From assembly GCA_034659435.1 (NCBI GenBank), contig JAYEHJ010000031.1, positions 1 to 20,721 on the forward strand: 20,721 nt of DNA, written 5' to 3'. Shown here piece after piece: positions 6,543 to 11,849 of this stretch. This DNA comes from JAGLYP01 sp034659435 (GTDB lineage: Bacteria > Patescibacteriota > Patescibacteriia > Patescibacteriales > UBA12075). How positions within the stretch are numbered: the first letter of the stretch is position 1; each line of letters begins with the position of its first letter. The notes beneath the pieces are model-generated. The model saw only the letters and a program-made list of their open reading frames with translations, did no database searches and was not told the DNA's origin. A program made the position numbers and the translations under genes.

Positions 6543-6649
6543 ATTGTCTTGAACTATGATTTGCTTGATTATAATGATGACTATGATTATTAATAAAAAA
6601 GCAATCATGGCTTGTCAAAACAATCAAATAAATCATAGTTCAAGATAAT
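6543..6649 (+). ncRNA. Putative rod-shaped RNA or structured leader
   Basis: ATTGTCTTGAACTATGATTT (6543-6562) pairs with 6630-6649 at 19 of 20 positions, the exception being a possible G-U pair. After a 2/2 internal loop the stem continues TTGATT/AATCAA (6565-6570/6622-6627), and an inner hairpin (TATGATT/AATCATG) closes the top. With the promoter at 6484 and the T tract near 6690-6718 the RNA would be about 170-200 nucleotides. It could be a small RNA (the size and rod shape recall 6S RNA), or a leader of the next gene. No 6S sequence signature was recognised. Confidence 0.4.
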
Positions 6650-6794
6650 TAAGGCGTTCTTTACAATGAAATTAATAGAGATTAAAAGAAAATTTTATTT
6701 TTTTATTTTTATTTTTTTAAATTTTGTGACGCTTAAGTCTTTAAAAAGTTTAATGATTTAATCGTCATAAAATTTATTAATAACAATTATAAAC

Positions 6795-6803
6795 AGGAGG
6801 AGG
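6795..6803 (+). promoter_or_regulatory. Unusually strong ribosome binding site
   Basis: AGGAGGAGG ends five bases before the ATG at 6809. It is the only full-consensus Shine-Dalgarno sequence in the window; most genes here have none. Confidence 0.8.
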
Positions 6804-6808
6804 ATAAA

Positions 6809-8068
6809 ATGAAAAAGATACTAAATATAATTAAGGAATTTGTAAAAAAGAAAAAAGAAGAAAAAAGAGTATTATTAGAAAAAGAGAAAGAAGAGGAAAA
6901 AGTTGTCGAAGAAACTGCGGATATTAAAAAAAGATATGACAGCTATAAAAGATTCAATGGCAATATGGAAATTTTCCAATCCGAAATTTTAAAATTTGCA
7001 TATTCCAAAGAATCTTTCGTTAAATTTACGCAAAATCTTTACAACGAACTTTTGCCAAGTATTAACAAAAATAATTTTGATTTTTTTCTTAAAAACTTGG
7101 ATCAAGCCAAATGGCTTGATGGATTTTGCAAAGATTCAAATTATGAAAAATTTTATTTAGAGCTAGGCAGAAAGATAGTTATGGACTGGTTTAAAAGACT
7201 TAGGTTTTCTTCTTTTCTTTTTGATCAGTCAACATATGTACGTGGGCGGGATGGTTATTCCAAAGAAGTTTTGGCAATAGCGTATATAGTAGAAAATACC
7301 AAGATGTCGCCAAAGGATCTAGCGACAGAAATATTGGACTTTTATGAAATAAATAAAGAAAATAAAGTTGAGGAGAAACCAACATATCAATATTATTACA
7401 GTCCGTTTTCTGTCAAAGGGTATGCCAATCCAAGTTTAATATCCTTTTATTGGGATGATATACATATTCATCAAGTTTCTTATTTCAATAGTTCTTTAAT
7501 AAGGGAAAGATACGTTATCCCTAAAAAAGATAGGCTGGAAGAGATAAAAGATAAGCTATCGTCTGACTCGGCATATACGGACTCGTATTATTTGAGAAAT
7601 TTTTTGGAATTTGCAGAGGAGTACATAAGGCGCCTCTGTGAAGATCAAAGATATATCCGTTTGAGAAACAAGCAGATACTGGAAGAGATAGTAAAGAAAC
7701 GGACAAATTTGGAAGGAGTACGGGAACGAAGTTTAACCAAGGCAAATTCTATGTCGCGCGAATACGTAAGTGCTTATAGAAGGTCTTACTGCTCAACAAA
7801 AAAGTGGTTAGATCATTTTATTAAAAATTTGTCTGATTTAAACATAACTAAGGAATATTTTGAGAGTTTATCAAAAAAATCCTTAGAGGCTCATGCGGAC
7901 GCTATAATAAAAGCGTTAAATAATGGAGCATTTAGTTTTTATGATTATGATCCTGACGGATTTTTAGTGTCGTTGCTCCAAAAAAATAAGAACTATAAAG
8001 ATCTAGCACGAATCTATTGCATCCTTGGACAATATGACAAGGAAAGAGAAATGTTAGAAAAGATATAG
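6809..8068 (+). CDS. Unrecognised 419-residue helical protein
   Basis: I do not recognise the family. The start is clear from the AGGAGGAGG five bases upstream. Residues 1-50 are extremely Lys/Glu-rich and likely form an amphipathic or coiled-coil helix; there is no signal peptide or transmembrane segment. The middle is rich in aromatic and charged residues (for example KWLDGFCKD 101-109, DWFKRLRFSSFLFDQ 126-140, QYYYSPF 194-200) and appears mostly alpha-helical. The C-terminus (about 394-419, NYKDLARIYCILGQYDKERE) resembles one tetratricopeptide-like helical hairpin. The gene stands alone on the plus strand between minus-strand LCP and HicAB genes, is preceded by the rod dyad and followed by its own terminator. 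The strong ribosome binding site, AGA/ATA-rich codons and lack of a family make it a candidate for horizontal acquisition or a lineage-specific gene. Confidence 0.85.
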   Translation: MKKILNIIKEFVKKKKEEKRVLLEKEKEEEKVVEETADIKKRYDSYKRFNGNMEIFQSEILKFAYSKESFVKFTQNLYNELLPSINKNNFDFFLKNLDQAKWLDGFCKDSNYEKFYLELGRKIVMDWFKRLRFSSFLFDQSTYVRGRDGYSKEVLAIAYIVENTKMSPKDLATEILDFYEINKENKVEEKPTYQYYYSPFSVKGYANPSLISFYWDDIHIHQVSYFNSSLIRERYVIPKKDRLEEIKDKLSSDSAYTDSYYLRNFLEFAEEYIRRLCEDQRYIRLRNKQILEEIVKKRTNLEGVRERSLTKANSMSREYVSAYRRSYCSTKKWLDHFIKNLSDLNITKEYFESLSKKSLEAHADAIIKALNNGAFSFYDYDPDGFLVSLLQKNKNYKDLARIYCILGQYDKEREMLEKI

Positions 8069-8077
8069 ATGATGAAG

Positions 8078-8124
8078 GCGGGGCTGATTTATAAATTTAA
8101 TCAGTCCCCGCGCCAAACTTTTTT
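8078..8124 (+). terminator. Intrinsic terminator of the orphan gene
   Basis: GCGGGGCTGATT (8078-8089) pairs with AATCAGTCCCCGC (8099-8111) with one bulged base, followed a few bases later by TTTTTT (8119-8124). It begins ten bases after the stop codon. Confidence 0.75.
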
Positions 8125-8161
8125 AGAGGATATTTTTTTAAAAAATAATTTTAATAAACAG

Positions 8162-8189
8162 CAACCAAAATTAGGTTGTTTTTATTTTG
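8162..8189 (+). terminator. Second weak hairpin with T run
   Basis: CAACC (8162-8166) and GGTTG (8174-8178) form a 5-base-pair stem followed by TTTTTATTTT. It may back up the terminator at 8078-8124, or partly serve hicA arriving from the other strand. Confidence 0.4.
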
Positions 8190-8261
8190 AAAAAATATTA
8201 AAACAAATCCGAGCGTGAACCCATTTTTAATAATAGCATTACCAGTTCTTGTTTTTTAATT

Positions 8262-8486
8262 TTATAAATCAATAAATTTTTCAACACTTAAATCAGCGTC
8301 TTTAATGATTTGATGTAAAAGTCCTGGTTTAATAATTTTATGGATAGGCACCGTAATCGGCTTGCAGCTTAAATTATTGGAATTACGCAATCTGACATGG
8401 CTGCCTTTCTGCCTCACGGAAAAATAACCAATATTTTCAAGTTTTTTAATGGTTTTTCGCCCTGAAATAGTAGGAAGTTTAGGCAT
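8262..8486 (-). CDS. hicA: HicA-family mRNA interferase toxin
   Basis: HicA cleaves mRNA and tmRNA independently of the ribosome. The 74-residue protein has the compact dsRNA-binding-like fold pattern of the family: PTISGRKTIKKLENIGY (5-21), RQKGSHVRLR (25-34) with the catalytic His30 preceded by Gly-Ser, the strand PITVPIHK (43-50) and the KPGLLHQIIKDADLS (53-67) helix. Length is normal. It overlaps the end of hicB by eight bases (8479-8486) and follows it, so antitoxin comes first here. No Shine-Dalgarno sequence; translation is probably coupled to hicB. Confidence 0.92.
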   Translation of the reverse strand: MPKLPTISGRKTIKKLENIGYFSVRQKGSHVRLRNSNNLSCKPITVPIHKIIKPGLLHQIIKDADLSVEKFIDL

Positions 8487-8724
8487 ACTTATTTTGCAAA
8501 TTTATCAAATGCATGCTGATATTTTTAATTTTAATTTTTTGATATTTTTCAACTGTTTCTTCAAGGCAAAGTTCCGTAGCTTCCTTAATATTATTTAAAG
8601 CGTCTTCAATTGTTTCGCCTTGGCTATAGCAGCCGTCAATCGCAGGATTAGTAACCACGTATCCGCCTGTTTCATCTTCTTGCATAATAACAGGAAAAGT
8701 TTGATTTTTATAGTTTAATTCCAT
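8479..8724 (-). CDS. hicB: HicB-family antitoxin
   Basis: HicB folds as a partial RNase H-like domain that covers the HicA active site. The 81-residue product shows the family pattern: a first strand pair FPVIMQEDETGGYVVTNPAI (10-29, the acidic turn with Gly-Gly is typical), GCYSQGETIEDALNNIKEAT (31-50) and the helix ELCLEETVEK (51-60). The C-terminus stops after about 20 more residues and carries no recognisable ribbon-helix-helix or HTH DNA-binding domain, so it may not repress its own promoter directly, or may do so only with HicA. Its promoter at 8755-8782 is well formed. Placement immediately before hicA supports the pairing. Confidence 0.9.
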   Translation of the reverse strand: MELNYKNQTFPVIMQEDETGGYVVTNPAIDGCYSQGETIEDALNNIKEATELCLEETVEKYQKIKIKNISMHLINLQNKYA

Positions 8725-8754
8725 ATATTTTAAATTTAATTTATTGTTAGTTTA

Positions 8755-8782
8755 AATATAACATATTTAAATATTTTGTCAA
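8755..8782 (-). promoter_or_regulatory. Promoter of hicBA
   Basis: Minus strand TTGACA (8782-8777), 16 bases, TATATT (8760-8755) preceded by TGT (extended -10). A 12-base perfect palindrome ATATTTAAATAT lies in the spacer and could be an operator, though such a sequence is easily found by chance in AT-rich DNA. Confidence 0.55.
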
Positions 8783-8805
8783 AATTTTTTAAAATTTATC
8801 AGGAC

Positions 8806-8834
8806 TTGATTTTTTTTTGCAATAATGTTATTGT
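8806..8834 (+). promoter_or_regulatory. Promoter of the lepB-hisS cluster
   Basis: TTGATT (8806-8811), 17 bases, TATTGT (8829-8834) preceded by TGT (extended -10). Transcription would start near 8841, leaving a leader of about 105 bases that includes the hairpin at 8880-8899. Confidence 0.5.
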
Positions 8835-8879
8835 GTAAATATTAAATATTTAAAGTAAAATAAAACAAAAGCATTATTT

Positions 8880-8904
8880 TAGGCAAGTGATTTTGCCTAT
8901 TTTT
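8880..8904 (+). terminator. Terminator-like hairpin in the lepB leader
   Basis: TAGGCAA (8880-8886) and TTGCCTA (8893-8899) form a perfect 7-base-pair stem with a GTGATT loop, directly followed by TTTTT. It lies between the promoter at 8806 and the lepB start at 8947, so it could be an attenuator or the end of a short RNA. Confidence 0.5.
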
Positions 8905-8946
8905 AGGTTTGTTAAAGTGGTTTTTTGTTTTATTTAAATATCCCCC

Positions 8947-9510
8947 ATGCTAAAAAACTTTTTTTCATTTGTATTTGAATTAATAAAAATTGTTGTAATT
9001 TCTTTGGTTATAATTATTCCGATTAGGTATTTTTTAATCCAGCCTTTTTACGTGAAAGGCGCTTCAATGGAGCCTAACTTTCATGATCATGAATATTTGA
9101 TAATTGATGAAATTACTTATCGCTTTAATGATCCTGTTCGCGGGGATATAATTGTTTTTCGCTATCCGCGGAATCCGCAGGAATTTTTTATTAAGCGCTT
9201 AATCGGATTGCCAGGCGAAGAAATACAAATTGCCTCCGGCAATGTAACGATTTTTAATTCTGAAAATCCCGAAGGAGTAATTTTGGATGAATATTATTTG
9301 CCGGAAGATATAAAAACTTACGGCTTGTCAGAAGAAAAAGTTGAATTGGAAGAAGATGAATATTTTGTTTTGGGAGATAATCGCAACTCCAGTAAAGATT
9401 CGCGAAGTTTTGGGCCGGTAAATGAAAGCTATATTACTGGCAGAGTGCTTCTTAGAGGCTGGCCGTTTAATCGCATTGAATTATTTAAAACCACTGAGTA
9501 TAGTTTCTAA
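8947..9510 (+). CDS. lepB: Signal peptidase I
   Basis: Membrane-bound serine/lysine protease that removes signal peptides from secreted proteins at the outer face of the membrane. The 187-residue protein has an N-terminal transmembrane helix (about 11-31), box B with the catalytic serine GASMEPNF (38-45, Ser40), the VRGDIIVFRYP strand (64-74), the catalytic lysine in FFIKRLIGLPGE (80-91, Lys83), and box E GDNRNSSKDSR (143-153). Size agrees with the short Gram-positive-like form. No Shine-Dalgarno sequence precedes the ATG. hisS follows after 17 bases, so the two are probably co-transcribed. The enzyme would process the signal peptides of the surface proteins at the right end of the window. 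Confidence 0.97.
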   Translation: MLKNFFSFVFELIKIVVISLVIIIPIRYFLIQPFYVKGASMEPNFHDHEYLIIDEITYRFNDPVRGDIIVFRYPRNPQEFFIKRLIGLPGEEIQIASGNVTIFNSENPEGVILDEYYLPEDIKTYGLSEEKVELEEDEYFVLGDNRNSSKDSRSFGPVNESYITGRVLLRGWPFNRIELFKTTEYSF

Positions 9511-9527
9511 ATTAAAATTATATATTT

Positions 9528-10877
9528 ATGCCTAAAAAAACAAAAGACGTTTTTAAACCTAAAAGAAATAATCGTTTTTCACGCCTAAGGGGTATGAAAG
9601 ATGTTTTATTTGATGAATATAAATATTGGGATTTAATTATTCGCAAAGCAAGCGATTTGGCTGATTTTTACGGTTTTCACCGCATAGAAGTTCCGATTTT
9701 AGAAAAGCTTAATTTATATGAAAGATCAACAGGCAAAGATACGGATATTGTTTCAAAAGAAATGTATTCGTTTATTGATAAAAGCGGCGATAAAATAACG
9801 TTGCGGCCGGAAGCGACTCCAGGAATAGCGCGCGCGTATATTGAACATGGATTATTTAACAAGCCTCAGCCCGTAAAAACATTTTGGCTTGGTCCTTTGT
9901 TTAGGCATGAAAAGCCGCAATCAGGCCGTTCGCGCCAGCACAGCCAATTTAATTTGGATATTTTTGGGGAAGATTCGCCGGTAGCTGACGCGCAATTAAT
10001 TTTAATTGCTTATAATTTTTATAAAGAACTGCAAATCGGCGTACAAGTGCAAATAAACAGTATTGGCTGCAAAGAATGTCGCGATGAGTATATCCAAAAA
10101 TTAACAAATTTTTATAAAGAACGAGGCAAGCGTTCAAAACTTTGCGGCGATTGCAAAAAAAGATTTTTAAAGAATCCTTTGCGGCTTTTGGATTGCAAGG
10201 AAAAAGATTGTATTGAAGTGCGCGAAGAGGCTCCGCAGATTGTTGATTCTTTATGCGATGCTTGCCGAGAGCATTTTATTAAAGTTTTGGAATATTTGGA
10301 CGAGTTGGACGTGCCGTATAATTTAAATCCGTTTTTGGTTAGGGGTCTGGATTATTACAATAGAACAGTATTTGAAATTATTCCTTTTGAAGAGGAATCT
10401 GAATATGAAAATGTTTTTTTAAGACAATTTTCTTTGGGCGGCGGTGGCCGTTATGATTGTCTTATTGAAGCGCTGGGAGGACGGCCGACGCCGGCGTGTG
10501 GGTTTGGTCTGGGAATAGAAAGAACTATTTTAAAAGTAAAAGAAAAAAATATTCCTTTAAACAAGGAGGAAAAGAATTTTATATTTTTAGCGCAATTAGG
10601 TGATCAGGCAAGAAGAAAAATGTTTATTTTGTTTGAGGAAATGAGAAAATCCGGTTATCAAGTAAGGCAAGCATTTACAAAAGATAGTTTAAAGGCGCAA
10701 CTGGAAGAATCCAATAAAATTGGCGCCAAATATAGTTTGATTTTAGGGCAAAAAGAATTATTAGACGGGACTATTATTGTGCGCGACATGGAATCCGGCA
10801 CGCAGGAAGTGATTGATTATAAAAAAATATATTCAGATATTGATAAAAGATTAGAGGCAGGCAAAGAAGAAAAATAA
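9528..10877 (+). CDS. hisS: Histidyl-tRNA synthetase
   Basis: Class II aminoacyl-tRNA synthetase charging tRNA-His with histidine. The 449-residue protein shows an N-terminal RLRGMKDVL (19-27), LRPEATPGIARAY (92-104), motif 2 FWLGPLFRHEKPQSGRSRQH (119-138) with Arg126, the HisRS-specific VRGLDYYNRTVFEI (271-284) and GGGRYD (305-310), and motif 3 ACGFGLGIERTIL (323-335). The C-terminal anticodon-binding domain spans about 350-440. The insertion between motifs 2 and 3 carries four Cys pairs (C181/C184, C206/C209, C223/C228, C243/C246) of the GCxxCR...CxxC pattern seen in a subset of bacterial HisRS, so a bound zinc is possible. The ATG has no Shine-Dalgarno sequence. A repeat word family begins immediately after the stop codon. 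Confidence 0.97.
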   Translation: MPKKTKDVFKPKRNNRFSRLRGMKDVLFDEYKYWDLIIRKASDLADFYGFHRIEVPILEKLNLYERSTGKDTDIVSKEMYSFIDKSGDKITLRPEATPGIARAYIEHGLFNKPQPVKTFWLGPLFRHEKPQSGRSRQHSQFNLDIFGEDSPVADAQLILIAYNFYKELQIGVQVQINSIGCKECRDEYIQKLTNFYKERGKRSKLCGDCKKRFLKNPLRLLDCKEKDCIEVREEAPQIVDSLCDACREHFIKVLEYLDELDVPYNLNPFLVRGLDYYNRTVFEIIPFEEESEYENVFLRQFSLGGGGRYDCLIEALGGRPTPACGFGLGIERTILKVKEKNIPLNKEEKNFIFLAQLGDQARRKMFILFEEMRKSGYQVRQAFTKDSLKAQLEESNKIGAKYSLILGQKELLDGTIIVRDMESGTQEVIDYKKIYSDIDKRLEAGKEEK

Positions 10878-10880
10878 GAT

Positions 10881-10977
10881 TACAAATTACAAATAACTAC
10901 AAATTCACAAATATTAATAAAAATATTATTGCCGTGAATTAAAGTATTTGTAAATTTGTAGTTATTTGTAATTTGTA
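10881..10977. repeat. 33-base inverted repeat between hisS and rpsU
   Basis: The arm at 10881-10913 (beginning TACAAATTACAAATAACTAC) is complementary to 10945-10977 at 32 of 33 positions, with a 31-base loop. A third copy of the same 33-base unit, identical to the exact complement of the left arm, lies at 11812-11844 after the Rel gene. Each arm is built from near-heptamer steps of TACAAAT. The dyad may form a transcript hairpin after hisS, but it lacks a GC-rich stem and a T run. Confidence 0.75.
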
Positions 10978-10990
10978 TTATTAATCTAGA

Positions 10991-10998
10991 AAGGAAGG
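10991..10998 (+). promoter_or_regulatory. Shine-Dalgarno sequence of rpsU
   Basis: AAGGAAGG ends eight bases before the ATG at 11007. It decides the start: a GTG at 10998, which would add three residues, overlaps this sequence itself. Confidence 0.75.
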
Positions 10999-11006
10999 TG
11001 TTATGC

Positions 11007-11243
11007 ATGGTAGAATTTAAAAGAAAAAAAGGAGAAAATTTTGAAGGTTTTTTAAGAAGGTTTAATAAAACTTTGATTAAAAGCCGCAAGTTAAATGAAG
11101 TTCGTAAGCGAAAATATCTAAGCACGAAAAAGAATAAAAGCCAGCAAAAAGAATACGCGCTTGCCAGCCGCAAATTGCGCGATAAAAAAGATTTTTTGCG
11201 AAAAACAGGCAAACTTAAAGATGAACCTCGCGGAAGGTGGTGA
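11007..11243 (+). CDS. rpsU: Small ribosomal subunit protein bS21
   Basis: bS21 sits on the 30S platform next to the 3' end of 16S rRNA and influences recognition of Shine-Dalgarno sequences. The 78-residue, strongly basic protein begins MVEFKRKKGENFEGFLRRFN, which is the family's N-terminal pattern, and continues with KSRKLNEVRKRKYLS and an Arg/Lys-rich C-terminal extension ending DEPRGRW. It is slightly longer than the E. coli protein (71). The start at 11007 is fixed by AAGGAAGG. It is one of only two genes here with a clear Shine-Dalgarno sequence, which is notable for a protein acting at that very site. It lies between hisS and yqeY in the same direction. The stop is TGA. Confidence 0.95.
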   Translation: MVEFKRKKGENFEGFLRRFNKTLIKSRKLNEVRKRKYLSTKKNKSQQKEYALASRKLRDKKDFLRKTGKLKDEPRGRW

Positions 11244-11245
11244 TT

Positions 11246-11290
11246 TTGATTTATGATTTATGATTTTAGATTTATGATTTATGATTATTT
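11246..11290. repeat. Heptamer words between rpsU and yqeY
   Basis: The whole gap is composed of GATTTAT units (two near 11248-11261, two near 11268-11283, with imperfect links). The ATG that starts yqeY is the last such word (ATTTATGA). It is comparable to the AACTCGT and TACAAAT words in other gaps of this window. Confidence 0.6.
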
Positions 11291-11752
11291 ATGAGCAAGC
11301 TTAATGAAAAATTTTTACAAGATTTAAAAGAAGCTATGCGCTTGAAAGATGTTTTGCGTCTTAGCGTTTTACGAATGCTTATGACCGCGATAAAAAATAA
11401 ACAAATTGCTTTAGTGGGCAGCGGCAATGGCGATTTAAGCGAAAAGCAGATTATTGAAGTTATTGCCAGTGAAATTAAAAAAAGGAAGGATTCGTGTTTA
11501 GCGTATGAAAACGGCGGACGCAGGGAATTGGCTGATAAAGAACTGGAAGAAATAAAAATACTTGAAGAATATATGCCTGAGCAAATGAGCGAAGAGCAGC
11601 TTAAAAAAGAAATAAAAGAAATAATTTCCGGCCTTGGCTCGTCGGGCGCGAAAGATTTCGGCCGCGTAATGGGAGCTGTTATGCCAAAGTTCAAAGGCAG
11701 AGCGGACGGAAACAAGGTTATGGCGATTGTTAAAGATATTTTGGCAAAATAA
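11291..11752 (+). CDS. GatB/YqeY domain-containing protein
   Basis: A 153-residue member of the YqeY family, a free-standing protein related to the C-terminal tail domain of GatB of the tRNA-dependent amidotransferase; it is thought to bind tRNA but its exact role is not settled. Recognisable features are KFLQDLKEAMRLKDVLRLSV (7-26) with LRMLMTAIKNKQIA, the EIKKRKDSCLAYENGGRREL stretch with ELEEIKILEEYMPEQMS, and a C-terminal GAKDFGRVMGAVMPKFKGRADGNKV in two parts (GAKDFGRVMGAVMPKF, then KGRADGNKV). It lies directly downstream of rpsU, a frequent neighbour of yqeY in many bacteria. No Shine-Dalgarno sequence; a shared terminator follows. Confidence 0.94.
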   Translation: MSKLNEKFLQDLKEAMRLKDVLRLSVLRMLMTAIKNKQIALVGSGNGDLSEKQIIEVIASEIKKRKDSCLAYENGGRRELADKELEEIKILEEYMPEQMSEEQLKKEIKEIISGLGSSGAKDFGRVMGAVMPKFKGRADGNKVMAIVKDILAK

Positions 11753-11761
11753 ATTTGTATC

Positions 11762-11800
11762 AAAAAAAAATAAACATTTACATAAATGTTTATTTTTTTT
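11762..11800. terminator. Bidirectional terminator between yqeY and rel
   Basis: TAAACATTTA (11771-11780) and TAAATGTTTA (11783-11792) form a near-perfect hairpin flanked by nine A on the left and eight T on the right, so it can end transcription from both converging genes. Confidence 0.7.
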
Positions 11801-11811
11801 GACGATTATTA

Positions 11812-11844
11812 TATTTGTGAATTTGTAGTTATTTGTAATTTGTA
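11812..11844. repeat. Third copy of the 33-base TACAAAT-type unit
   Basis: Identical to the exact complement of the arm at 10881-10913. It starts six bases beyond the rel stop codon, and relative to rel it has the same orientation as the 10881 copy has relative to hisS. Confidence 0.7.
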
Positions 11845-11849
11845 ATCTT

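Larger units (their letters stand above)
6303..6808. other. 500-base intergenic region with divergent promoters and a rod-shaped dyad
   Basis: No convincing gene. It contains the minus-strand LCP promoter (6377-6405), a plus-strand consensus promoter (6484-6512), a long inverted repeat (6543-6649), a T-rich tract (6690-6718) and the leader of the next gene with its strong ribosome binding site (6795-6803). A 31-codon ATG frame at 6666-6761 is discussed under findings. Confidence 0.6.

Noticed and set aside
10998..11006. GTG start three codons upstream in rpsU
   Set aside because: It overlaps the Shine-Dalgarno sequence; bS21 proteins begin at the Met followed by Val-Glu here.
11272..11763. 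163-residue minus-strand frame, Ser/Ile-rich
   Set aside because: Antisense of yqeY with low-complexity composition; yqeY has a clear family pattern.
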